Shown here: positions 38,060 through 46,806 of the stretch, piece after piece | Position numbering within the stretch: position 1 is the stretch's first letter | How the letters are laid out: each line of letters starts with the position of its first letter | From: Flavobacteriales bacterium | Lineage (GTDB): Bacteria; Bacteroidota; Bacteroidia; JANQJC01 | Direction: 5' to 3' | Length of the DNA stretch: 64,000 bases | NCBI GenBank assembly: GCA_028281825.1 | Contig: JANQJC010000107.1 | Coordinates: 1 to 64,000 of the forward strand | Translations under genes and position numbers: made by a program | The notes under the pieces: generated by a model | What the model saw: only the letters and a program-made list of their open reading frames with translations | Told to the model about the DNA's origin: nothing | The model's database searches: none

Positions 38060-39258
38060 TATTTCTTCGCTTCCCTTATTTTCTCTAACAACTTCTCCGT
38101 TTCACTATAATCTTCTTCAGCAGCCATTGCCAACCCAATAGCCTTATTGGCCGCTTGCTCTGCATCGGTATATGTTCCTAGCTTGAATAGTAGAGCTGCT
38201 CGAGTATCTACATTATAGTAATTCTCGTCTATACTTATAGACTTAGTAATCCAGGATAGTGCCTTTTTCAACAATTGCTTATCATCAACATTCTCATAAA
38301 AAAACCAAGCGTATTTGTTATACTCTTGCCAGCCCTCTGGTGGAAACATATCCATATAGGCACTCACAGAAACTGCATACTTTTTAATGTCATCCGTTAC
38401 CTGGTAATAAAACATATAAGCCTTCATTTCCAATTCCTTTGCTCTGCTATAGTCTGATGATTTTATCTTTTCTAAAAAACTTTCAAAGGCTTTTATATCA
38501 ATCTGGTAACCATCAGTTGTTTTGGTTGCCAGGCTCTTGTAAGACTTTTCATAGAGGGAGTAAATGGTTTTATCTACCTTCTCCTCACCTACCAATTCTT
38601 CAACTTTGCCTTTATTCGCTTGAAGGAATTGAAAAGAAGTGTGGTCTATTGAGGGTAGATATCTTAGCAGTAGTTTAGCTCCACCCTCACTTAAGAGTTC
38701 ATCTTCGGTGCTATTCTCTAAAAATACGGCTGCCACCTTATCAGTTGACTCGCCAGCGTCATCCAGAGCATTGAGATAAGTAGTCATGAACTTAGACGAC
38801 CTTTCACCATTGGCAAAACGCTCGTTTAGTTTACTTAATCTCATTTCAGGATTAAGGGCATTTTTACCTACCTGGATAAATTCCTTTGCCTCTCTACCCC
38901 CCAAAGCCTTATAAACTATTTCACCTGATGGCTGTATATATAGGAAAGTAGGATAAGCATTCACACCATATTTCTTAGCTAACTCAACGCCTTCACCCTT
39001 CTCCATATCTATCTTCGCACACACGAAATTCTCATTGTAAAATTTCCCAACTTCCTCTTGAGTAAATACTTCCCTTGCCATCCATTTGCACGGTCCACAC
39101 CAAGAGGCATAAGCATCCAAAAAGACCAATTTGTTTTCAGCTTTGGCCTTGCCGATTATCTGTTCCCAATTGGTTTCCTCAAACTTAATACCTTGAGCAA
39201 GAGATTGTATTGGTAGAGTGAGTAAAAGTGTAAAAAGCAAAGCTTTGTTTTTTTTCAT
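38059..39258 (-). CDS. Exported thioredoxin-fold protein with TPR-like C-terminus
   Basis: A 399-residue protein with a signal peptide (ends SLAQ). The thioredoxin domain (about 25-135) holds ASWCGPCKWM with active Cys54 and Cys57 and a cis-Pro in NAYPTF. The C-terminal 240 residues are helical, with TPR-like spacing toward the end (NYYNVDTRAALLFKLGTY). Likely a periplasmic disulfide reductase or isomerase. Its stop shares one base with the following start, so the two genes are coupled. Confidence 0.87.
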   Translation of the reverse strand: MKKNKALLFTLLLTLPIQSLAQGIKFEETNWEQIIGKAKAENKLVFLDAYASWCGPCKWMAREVFTQEEVGKFYNENFVCAKIDMEKGEGVELAKKYGVNAYPTFLYIQPSGEIVYKALGGREAKEFIQVGKNALNPEMRLSKLNERFANGERSSKFMTTYLNALDDAGESTDKVAAVFLENSTEDELLSEGGAKLLLRYLPSIDHTSFQFLQANKGKVEELVGEEKVDKTIYSLYEKSYKSLATKTTDGYQIDIKAFESFLEKIKSSDYSRAKELEMKAYMFYYQVTDDIKKYAVSVSAYMDMFPPEGWQEYNKYAWFFYENVDDKQLLKKALSWITKSISIDENYYNVDTRAALLFKLGTYTDAEQAANKAIGLAMAAEEDYSETEKLLEKIREAKK

Positions 39259-39344
39259 TTCTTTGGATATTTTGATGGTGAATTTACCACAATTTTAGCA
39301 TTTACTGCCTTTGACTAACTTAGCGCTTTCGTAAAAAGCAATTC

Positions 39345-40439
39345 ATGGAACTCTCAGAAATTACTGGCTACCTAGACAGCGTTGCCCCGCCTGATTATCA
39401 GGAAAGCTATGATAATGCAGGACTAATAGTTGGCAATGTCAACATGGAAATCACTTCAGCTTTGATTTGCCTTGACTCAACGGAAGATGTTATAGATGAA
39501 GCTATAAGAAAGGGATGTAACCTGGTGATAGCGCATCACCCGATAGTTTTTAGTGGCTTGAAAAAATTCAATGGCAAAAACTATGTAGAACGTGTCGTGA
39601 TGAAAGCTATTAAGAATGACGTTGCCATATATGCCTCACACACCAATTTGGATAATGTGATTGGTGGGGTGAACAGCAAAATTGCCGAGAAGTTGGGAAT
39701 AACCAATCCAAGGATATTAGCCCCAAAAAAAGGCCTACTTCGAAAATTAGTCACTTTTGCCCCTACCAACCATGCTGAAAAGTTGCGTCAAGCTATTTTT
39801 GATGCTGGCGCTGGAAACATTGGCGACTATGATGAATGTAGTTTTAATACCACAGGCACCGGCACTTTTAGAGGTTCTGACAATACCAATCCTTATGTGG
39901 GCGACAAGGGGGAACAACATCACGAGAAAGAAGTTAGAATAGAAACTGTATATCCAAGCGTTAAAGAAAAAGCTATACTTAAAGCACTTTTTAATGCTCA
40001 CCCTTACGAAGAAGTAGCCTATGATATTTACCCGCTTGAAAACGAACTGCAACAAGTAGGTTCAGGCATGATAGGTGAACTGGAAAACCCTATGGATGAA
40101 ATGGAATTTTTGGCAATGGTGAAAGCCAACTTTGAAGCTAGATGTATCAGGCATACAAAACCACTTGAAAAGCCTGTAAAAAAAGTAGCTTTTTGTGGTG
40201 GTTCAGGTAGTTTTCTTTTACGATATGCAATGCACCAAAAAGCTGATATATTTATTACCGGAGACTACAAATACCACCAGTTTTTTGACGCTGAAGACAG
40301 GATTGTAATTGCAGATATCGGACACTACGAAAGTGAACAATATACTTCTGAGTTGTTTCGCGATATATTAAACAAAAAATTTCCTAACTTTGCAACCCAT
40401 TTGTCGGAAGTGAGTACAAACCCAATTTATTACCTCTAA
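39345..40439 (+). CDS. Nif3-like dinuclear metal protein
   Basis: A 364-residue Nif3/YbgI family member with a central PII-like insert typical of the long form. Metal ligands: AHHPIVFSGLKK with two His near 65, ASHTNLD near 100, and CGGSGSFLL plus the DIGHYESEQ end. A GTP cyclohydrolase-like hydrolase role has been suggested for the family; its exact substrate is uncertain. It is followed after 16 bases by the zinc-ribbon coiled-coil gene in the same direction. Confidence 0.92.
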   Translation: MELSEITGYLDSVAPPDYQESYDNAGLIVGNVNMEITSALICLDSTEDVIDEAIRKGCNLVIAHHPIVFSGLKKFNGKNYVERVVMKAIKNDVAIYASHTNLDNVIGGVNSKIAEKLGITNPRILAPKKGLLRKLVTFAPTNHAEKLRQAIFDAGAGNIGDYDECSFNTTGTGTFRGSDNTNPYVGDKGEQHHEKEVRIETVYPSVKEKAILKALFNAHPYEEVAYDIYPLENELQQVGSGMIGELENPMDEMEFLAMVKANFEARCIRHTKPLEKPVKKVAFCGGSGSFLLRYAMHQKADIFITGDYKYHQFFDAEDRIVIADIGHYESEQYTSELFRDILNKKFPNFATHLSEVSTNPIYYL

Positions 40440-40455
40440 AAATAATCCATTTAAC

Positions 40456-41280
40456 ATGGCCAAGAAAGATCTTATTAGTTTAAGTGTAGAAGAGAAACTT
40501 ACAGCGCTGTATAACCTACAGCAAGTTGATTCAAAAATAGACAAGATCAGGCAAATACGTGGTGAACTTCCTTTAGAAGTTCAAGACCTTGAAGATGATG
40601 TAGAAGGACTTGAGACACGTATCCAAAAATATACTGATGAAGTAAACGGTCTTGAGGACGGTATCGTTGAGCGCAAGAATGTAATGAAAGATGCGCTTGC
40701 CCAAATCAAGAAATACGAGGAGCAGCAAAACAACGTTAGGAACAATCGCGAGTTTGAGTCATTGAACAAAGAGATTGAGTTCCAACAACTAGAAATTCAA
40801 TTATCTGAGAAAAAGATTAAGGAATTTAAAGCCAACATTGAGCAAAAAAACGAGATAATAGAAGTAGCTAAGAACGAACTGGACGAAAGGAAAAAGGACC
40901 TTGAGGCTAAGAAAGCTGAGCTAGATGATATCATTGCTGAAACTCAAAAAGAAGAAGATGGCCTGCAAAAAGACTCTAAAAAGGCTGAAGGCCAGATTGA
41001 GGAACGCCTTTTGATTGCTTACAAAAGGATTAGGGAAAATGCCAGAAATGGTTTGGCAGTAGTAACTATCCAGAGAGACTCTTGCGGTGGGTGCTTTAAT
41101 AAAATTCCGCCTCAAAGGCAATTGGATATAAGAATGAGGAAAAAGGTAATCGTATGCGAGCATTGCGGTCGTATATTGGTTGACCCAGAGATTGACCCTA
41201 ACTACGTGAAGCCAGAACCAGTAGAAGAGAAACCGAAAAAGCGCACGCTGAGAACAAGAAAAAAAGCGACGGCTAAATAA
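40456..41280 (+). CDS. Coiled-coil protein with C4 zinc ribbon (DUF164-type)
   Basis: A 274-residue protein: long antiparallel coiled coil at about 10-190, then a C4 zinc ribbon with CGGCFNKIPPQ and CEHCGRIL (about 213-241), and a Lys/Arg-rich tail. In other bacteria such proteins are general hub or FlgZ/CdsZ-like factors; the basic tail suggests nucleic-acid contact. Co-transcribed with the Nif3 gene, a pairing common in many genomes. A terminator follows. Confidence 0.9.
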   Translation: MAKKDLISLSVEEKLTALYNLQQVDSKIDKIRQIRGELPLEVQDLEDDVEGLETRIQKYTDEVNGLEDGIVERKNVMKDALAQIKKYEEQQNNVRNNREFESLNKEIEFQQLEIQLSEKKIKEFKANIEQKNEIIEVAKNELDERKKDLEAKKAELDDIIAETQKEEDGLQKDSKKAEGQIEERLLIAYKRIRENARNGLAVVTIQRDSCGGCFNKIPPQRQLDIRMRKKVIVCEHCGRILVDPEIDPNYVKPEPVEEKPKKRTLRTRKKATAK

Positions 41281-41299
41281 TAAACTAATTTATCATGAG

Positions 41300-41328
41300 A
41301 AGGGATTTCAGATGAAATCCCTTTTTTT
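41300..41328 (+). terminator. Intrinsic terminator of the Nif3/zinc-ribbon operon
   Basis: AAGGGATTTCA/TGAAATCCCTT stem followed by a seven-base T-run. Confidence 0.9.
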
Positions 41329-41336
41329 GTGTCTTG

Positions 41337-42824
41337 ATGAAATATCTTATTCCCATTTTATTGTTTTTTTTAGGGCATCAAGCCAAGGGTAGTCAATACA
41401 ATTTCAATGAAAATTGCCGACAAGCTTATGTCCATATTCTAAACCTCAATTTTGAAAAGGGTGAAACTCTAATAAAAAAGGAAAAGGCCAATAATCCGGA
41501 TAATCTTATCATCCCCTACCTTGAAAACTACATTGACTTCCTAACCATAGTGATAGGAGAAGATGAAAATGAGTTTGATAAAAGAAAGGAAAACAAACCA
41601 AAACGCTTATCAGTACTTGGAAAAGGAGATGAATCTTCACCTTATTATTGGTTTACGCAGGCTGAAGTACAGTTACAATGGGCTTTTTCTCGTATACGAT
41701 TTGGAGAATACCTCACTGCCGCAAAAGAAATTAACCGAGCCTATAAGTTATTGGAAGAGAACGAAAGAAAGTTCCCCGAATTTGCTTTGAACAAAAAAGG
41801 CTTGGGATTGCTGCATGCCTTAATTGGAACTATACCCGACAATTATAAGTGGGCAGTGCAAGTATTTGGCATTGACGGAAGTATTACTCAAGGCGTGAAT
41901 GAACTTACTTACCTGCTTCAACAAACCCAGGTAAAACCTGAGCTAGCCCACTTGCAACCCGAAGTGCTTTTCTTCTTGACCTTTATCGAATTAAACTTTG
42001 CAAAGGATGAAGAAAAAATAAACAAACTATATAATATGATAAACGCTAAGGAGAATACCAACCCATTGATTGTTTTTTCCAAAGCCAGTATACTAAAGAA
42101 TTTAAACAAAAATGACCAAGCCATTAAAGTACTTGAAGGTTATAAAAATGAAGGGAGCAGCTTTCATTTCTACTATCTCGATTTTCTGATTGGAGAGACT
42201 AAGTTACATCGACTTGATAGGGATGCCTATCTATATTTTGTGGAGTACCTAAGAAATTTTAAAGGCAATAGCTATGTGAAAGCTGCCTACCAAAAACTGG
42301 CCTGGCATTACTTATTAAATGGCAATACTGAAGCTTATCATCAAAACATGAAGCTGGCAAAAGAACGCGGTAGTGATATGCTGGATGAAGACAAACAAGC
42401 ACTGAAAGAAGCAGAGAACACAGAAGTTCCAAATGTACGGTTATTAAAAGCCAGATTACTGTTTGATGGGGGGTATTACCCAAAAGCACTGGATGTTCTG
42501 CTTGATGAAAATCTATCTAAAGAACTAAAAACCAAAGATGAAGAAGTAGAACTTACTTACAGGTTAGCACGCATTTACCACGAATGGGGCAAGATAGATA
42601 AAGCACTATCTTACTATGAGCTTACCATAAGTAATGGTGCTAAACTTACCTCATACTTTGCAGCTAACTCAGCCTTACAAATGGGACTAATTTATGAGCA
42701 ACAAGAAAAGTGGAAAAAGGCAGAGTTGCTTTTCAAACAATCAACCAGCTTTAAGAACAAGGAATACAAGAACAGTATTGAACAGAAAGCCAAGGCTGGC
42801 CTTCAACGCATTAAGGGAAAATAA
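41337..42824 (+). CDS. TPR-like exported protein, unknown function
   Basis: A 495-residue protein starting at the ATG at 41337; a TTG one codon upstream also opens the frame. The signal peptide ends HQAKG. It is helical throughout: a first unusual half and a second half with clear TPR spacing (LAHLQPEVLFFLTFIEL, then LTYRLARIYHEWGKIDKALSYYELTI at the end). No catalytic motif. It ends exactly where the convergent TlpA-like gene's stop begins. Confidence 0.8.
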   Translation: MKYLIPILLFFLGHQAKGSQYNFNENCRQAYVHILNLNFEKGETLIKKEKANNPDNLIIPYLENYIDFLTIVIGEDENEFDKRKENKPKRLSVLGKGDESSPYYWFTQAEVQLQWAFSRIRFGEYLTAAKEINRAYKLLEENERKFPEFALNKKGLGLLHALIGTIPDNYKWAVQVFGIDGSITQGVNELTYLLQQTQVKPELAHLQPEVLFFLTFIELNFAKDEEKINKLYNMINAKENTNPLIVFSKASILKNLNKNDQAIKVLEGYKNEGSSFHFYYLDFLIGETKLHRLDRDAYLYFVEYLRNFKGNSYVKAAYQKLAWHYLLNGNTEAYHQNMKLAKERGSDMLDEDKQALKEAENTEVPNVRLLKARLLFDGGYYPKALDVLLDENLSKELKTKDEEVELTYRLARIYHEWGKIDKALSYYELTISNGAKLTSYFAANSALQMGLIYEQQEKWKKAELLFKQSTSFKNKEYKNSIEQKAKAGLQRIKGK

Positions 42825-44312
42825 CTACTCTTCGTGCATTTTCTTATATACTTGCTCTTGCTTTTTGGAATGACGTTCTAAAATACCGTCAACGTCTTCT
42901 ATATTTGGTTTCTTGGCAATTATCTCCTTATTCTCATCAAGAATTAAGAACACTGGGGTAGATAAAATGTCGTAATAATCCCTGAATTTTGATTTCAAAA
43001 ATGGATCCCAAAGGTTCATCCAATCATAATTATGCTCTGGGTCAGCAAAATATTTGTCAATATCCTCAATCTTATTGATAGTACATACTGCATAAGTCTT
43101 AACATCATATTTATCCTTATTAGCCTTATACCATTCATATAGCTTTGGTGTGAATTTTTTACAATGCCCACAGGTTGGGTCCCAAAAATATAAGAAGGTA
43201 TACTTGGCTTTCAAGCTATGCAAGCTTATACTCTCTGTGTTAAAGTTTTTCGTGTCTAACAACGGCATTGTGATGTCAGGAGCAATTTTACCCAGCAACA
43301 AAGGCTCTATCTTGTTTACCCTGTCCAATATTTTTTGCAATTGCTCCTCCTCTGTCCAGATGGCTTTTCCAGTCTTGTAGTAGTTGTTTACCATATGTAC
43401 ATATATGGCGTCAAAGCCCATAATTTTTGATTTGGCATACTTGTTTGTAACTGAAATCACAACGTACTTAAACACTTCAAAATTTGGTTCAGCCATTTCG
43501 CATAGTAAATCAGCAGCAACGCGCAGTGAGTCAGGAGATTGTACATTTACCTTATCCAGGTAATTCATAATTTTTGAATGCAGCACGGGCGTCCTCAACA
43601 TTCTATCATCTGAAAAATCAATATTATCGAAGTAATGCTTCTTATAATATCGCCATCTATATTCTTGCTCAGCTTCCTTCAATTCTTCATCACTCAATTC
43701 AACCCCTTCCTCTTTAACATATTCAGGAATTTCTACTTCTTTTTGGGCTTTCACCACCTTTGGGAAAAATAAATCAGTGTTTTTGTTAATGTAATTATCT
43801 TGAAGTTCCTTTACCTCCTTATCAAGAGCCTTTAATTTTTCTTTCACCTTCCTGGCCTCTGTGGAATCTCCAGCTTCTTCCAATTCTTCCACTTTCTTTT
43901 TAAGTGGTTCTGCTTCCTTACCTTTTTTTGATAAAAACTGGATATACTCAAAAAACTTTTCATTCTCTTTTGAGCCTTTAAATTTAGCTTTCTCTACGTA
44001 CTCACTTTTTTCAGTTTCAAAAGAGAAATGTTGGTCATCAGAGACAATAATTTCGAAATAGGACTTGTCTGGGTCAACTATCAAGTAGATACCACCAGGT
44101 AGGGCCGTATCTCCAGCAAAAACAAAACTGCCATTGTCATCCATCCTCACTGTATCCTTAATGTATTGCTTATCGCCATAGTGATATGCCAAATACACAT
44201 CATCATTCGCCCGACCCTTAAGTGTACCTTCTATCGCATAACCTTTTTTATCTTGTGAATAAGATGTGAAAGTTATGAGAGCTGTTAGGCAAATCGTAAA
44301 TAAACCCCTCAT
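42825..44312 (-). CDS. TlpA-like thioredoxin with DUF4369/DUF5106 domains
   Basis: A 495-residue exported protein. Order: signal peptide (ends SYSQ), DUF4369-type beta domain (about 28-110), a charged coiled-coil stretch at 125-170, a DUF5106-like helical domain (about 195-330) and a TlpA thioredoxin domain whose DPTCGHCKK motif has Cys381 and Cys384. Predicted to handle periplasmic disulfides; partner unknown. It is the usual domain order for this Bacteroidota family. Confidence 0.88.
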   Translation of the reverse strand: MRGLFTICLTALITFTSYSQDKKGYAIEGTLKGRANDDVYLAYHYGDKQYIKDTVRMDDNGSFVFAGDTALPGGIYLIVDPDKSYFEIIVSDDQHFSFETEKSEYVEKAKFKGSKENEKFFEYIQFLSKKGKEAEPLKKKVEELEEAGDSTEARKVKEKLKALDKEVKELQDNYINKNTDLFFPKVVKAQKEVEIPEYVKEEGVELSDEELKEAEQEYRWRYYKKHYFDNIDFSDDRMLRTPVLHSKIMNYLDKVNVQSPDSLRVAADLLCEMAEPNFEVFKYVVISVTNKYAKSKIMGFDAIYVHMVNNYYKTGKAIWTEEEQLQKILDRVNKIEPLLLGKIAPDITMPLLDTKNFNTESISLHSLKAKYTFLYFWDPTCGHCKKFTPKLYEWYKANKDKYDVKTYAVCTINKIEDIDKYFADPEHNYDWMNLWDPFLKSKFRDYYDILSTPVFLILDENKEIIAKKPNIEDVDGILERHSKKQEQVYKKMHEE

Positions 44313-44461
44313 TATCTAATATGTTATTAATGAATTTTAGATTGACCGAAAGCAAATTTACATAATTAAGCTCCCGAAAAAAGTTAATGAAACGTTAAAA
44401 GCCTAAGGTCTTCTTTTTTTCTTATTTTAGCCCGATTCCTTATCGTATAAAGAGGAGTAAA

Positions 44462-44905
44462 ATGCCATTTTTTCAGCTATTAAATGCCACTGATATTGTA
44501 ACTACGCTTGAGAAAAACGAGATAGTTAACTTTTTGTACAACAATATAGAAGGAAGTCCTGAGCATAGTAAAGAGGTTATTTTAAAATGTATTGAGTATG
44601 CTTTAAGTAAGTTTCCTCATCAAGGGGGCTTTTTGGTTTTAGCCAAGGAAGGGCATGAGATATTGGGAGCTGTTGTTGTCAACAAAACCAATATGGAAGA
44701 CTACATACCAGAAAACGTGCTGGTATACCTGGCAGTGAAAAAAGATAGCAGAAAACAAGGTTTTGGAACAGCCTTAATTCAAAAAGCAATTGAATACACC
44801 AAAGGCGGACTCGCTACTCACCTTCCGCCAGACAATATATACCAAGGGCTTTTTGAAAAGCTGGGTTTTGCATATAAGTATAAAGAGTTTAGGCTCAATA
44901 AATAG
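44462..44905 (+). CDS. GNAT-family N-acetyltransferase
   Basis: A 147-residue acyltransferase. The acetyl-CoA binding motif is VKKDSRKQGFGTALIQKAIE (R-x-x-G-x-G/A type), preceded by the VYLAVKK strand; the end KLGFAYKYKEF matches the fold. Substrate (amine or protein N-terminus) unknown. Its stop is one base from the convergent thioesterase's stop. Confidence 0.88.
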   Translation: MPFFQLLNATDIVTTLEKNEIVNFLYNNIEGSPEHSKEVILKCIEYALSKFPHQGGFLVLAKEGHEILGAVVVNKTNMEDYIPENVLVYLAVKKDSRKQGFGTALIQKAIEYTKGGLATHLPPDNIYQGLFEKLGFAYKYKEFRLNK

Positions 44906-44906
44906 C

Positions 44907-45299
44907 TTATTCTATAAAGCCGTATTTTCTCTTTACCTTTTCACCGATAGGTATTTTTTGCCCATACTCATCAATCCTCACAAATACAACCTGTGTAGAT
45001 GTTACCACTTCTTCTTCACCTGTATAGACATTAATCCTTTTTGCAAGCATATCCAAGCTTATTGATGTATTGCCTATAGTGTTTACTTTACCATAAATCC
45101 TTATGGTATTACCGACTTTTACCGGACGCTCAAACAATATCTCCGTCATCTTTCGGGTAACCATGTTTGGTGTTAAACAAACCTGGTTGGCCATTGCCAC
45201 TGCTGCCTCGTCAATCCATGATAACATGATACCACCAAACAAGTTACCATGCACTCCTACATCCTTTGTCATACAAACATGGGTCGCAATCAATTCCAT
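44907..45299 (-). CDS. YciA-type acyl-CoA thioesterase (hotdog fold)
   Basis: A 130-residue hotdog thioesterase. The GNLFGGIMLSWIDEAAVAMANQ motif and the later TSTQVVFVRID strand match the YciA/BACH type, with the catalytic Asp in WIDEA. It hydrolyses acyl-CoA, preferred chain length unknown. Divergent from the pseudogene region. Confidence 0.9.
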   Translation of the reverse strand: MELIATHVCMTKDVGVHGNLFGGIMLSWIDEAAVAMANQVCLTPNMVTRKMTEILFERPVKVGNTIRIYGKVNTIGNTSISLDMLAKRINVYTGEEEVVTSTQVVFVRIDEYGQKIPIGEKVKRKYGFIE

Positions 45300-45382
45300 T
45301 CTTTCAATTTTGAGGCTAAATTAACCAATCCATATTTAGGATATGGCATCTATCGATTATATTAGAGATTAATTGTATAGTT

Positions 45383-45630
45383 ATGGAATTAAGGCATCAT
45401 TGCCAAACCCAATAGCAAAACAGATTCAATAGAAGTAACACCCAAAGGCAATTTAAAAGTAAAAGTTCCAACTGTGGATGGTAAAGCCAACTTACCTTGT
45501 AAAGTATATCTCTAAAAAGCTAGGTATACCCAAATCCACAGTAACACTGCTGAAAGGACATACCAACCCACATAAAAAGCTTGAAATTGAAATGGAAGAA
45601 AGAGATACGAAAAGACTATTAGGAATTTAG
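45383..45630 (+). pseudogene. Frameshifted DUF167 (YggU) gene remnant
   Basis: Pieces of a DUF167 protein lie in three frames: frame A 45383-45394 (M-E-L-R), frame B from 45396 (I-I-A-K-P-N-S-K, then VTPKGNLKVKVPTVDGKAN) and frame C from 45499 (VKYISKKLGIPKSTVTLLKG, ending RLLGI and a TAG at 45628). An extra base near 45395 and another near 45498 would explain the shifts, and the middle piece lacks a residue or two before VDGKAN. Without correction no frame exceeds about 40 codons. The gene is dead unless these are sequencing errors. It overlaps the PorP/SprF stop by a few bases. Confidence 0.8.
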
Positions 45631-46703
45631 AATATCTTAGGCATATTCCTTGGTCCATTGAAGTTATAACAGTTTCTTGCCCTCTTGCTAGCCATTCTTG
45701 ACTTGCTATTACCCAAACTGGTTAACTCAATAATAAGCGCTATCTCATGTGAACCACCTGATGAACCTGATAACCTGGAAAGAGTGAGGTCATAACTATA
45801 TCCAATCTGGTAGTTGAAACCGCTATTATTAGTTCCCTTTAAGCCAAAATTAAATACGGCAGCATCTGTTCTATCTACCTTAAAGAAAGGCCCTTCATTT
45901 CTATACCACACCCCAAACATAACTGGAGTTCTTAATACGAATGCACCTATATTAAAAGTGGATAATGGACGCTGATGCTCATACATAATATTGGGCGAAA
46001 TGAAAGTTAAGTTTCTTGCCCTGCGCTTGCTTAACGGTATAATTGCTGAGTAATGAACGTTAAATTTACGAGGTAAGCCTTCATTCCTATCCAGCAGAGA
46101 CTCGTTGGGTTCTGTAACATGCTTAACGGCAGCACCCAGTGTATTGCTAATAAGCTTTCTACTTTTTCTACGCTTGATGTTAAAGCGCGTCATCACACCA
46201 AAGTCAAAATCAAAAAATCCCGTTTGTAAATTATCAGGCGGTTGCGCAGATGATTGATAAATAGCGCCATATACCGGGTCTAGCTGGTCACTAAAAACAA
46301 ACCTACTCCAGTCAATTCGCTTGGTGATATAGTTGGCTTGAATACCTGCATGTATATCCCACATCCTTGGCACAACTGTGAGTCTATATGAATACATTGC
46401 ACCGTAGGTATTAGTTTTTAAAGCTCCCTCACCTTCCCCTCTTGAAGTAATTAAAGCTCCAAAACCACCCGCAGCAGCAAATGAACTAAAATCAATAGTA
46501 GCGCTAAAGGTTGAAAAATCTCCGGGAACTGCCGTAAATAAGTTTCTGTAATTAAGAGTAGTTCTAAAACCTCTATCTGCACCAGCAAATGCTGGGTTAA
46601 AGTATATCTTGTTTGCGTAGTATTGAGAAAATGTAGGATCTTGAGCAAATGCTGAGACCACCGAGAATAAAGAAATAGCTACTAAAAGTATACGTTTAAA
46701 CAT
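45627..46703 (-). CDS. PorP/SprF family type IX secretion-associated outer-membrane protein
   Basis: A 358-residue outer-membrane protein starting at the ATG at 46703 (signal peptide ending VSAFAQ); the upstream ATG at 46727 would add eight residues. The DPTFSQYYANKIYFNPAFAGADRGFRTTLNYRN opening is the hallmark of the PorP/SprF family, followed by beta strands with the GALITSRGEGEGALKTN segment. SprF helps deliver SprB-type adhesins in gliding. The large HYR/SprB-repeat gene at the left edge is not adjacent, so the partner here is not fixed. Confidence 0.9.
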   Translation of the reverse strand: MFKRILLVAISLFSVVSAFAQDPTFSQYYANKIYFNPAFAGADRGFRTTLNYRNLFTAVPGDFSTFSATIDFSSFAAAGGFGALITSRGEGEGALKTNTYGAMYSYRLTVVPRMWDIHAGIQANYITKRIDWSRFVFSDQLDPVYGAIYQSSAQPPDNLQTGFFDFDFGVMTRFNIKRRKSRKLISNTLGAAVKHVTEPNESLLDRNEGLPRKFNVHYSAIIPLSKRRARNLTFISPNIMYEHQRPLSTFNIGAFVLRTPVMFGVWYRNEGPFFKVDRTDAAVFNFGLKGTNNSGFNYQIGYSYDLTLSRLSGSSGGSHEIALIIELTSLGNSKSRMASKRARNCYNFNGPRNMPKIF

Positions 46704-46806
46704 GCTAAAAAGCTTTTTCGCGAACACAGCCTTATACTGTGAAAACGTAATTCGGTTACAATATTCGGCGTTTTTTATCTATACGCCAATTTATTGCAAA
46801 TGGATG

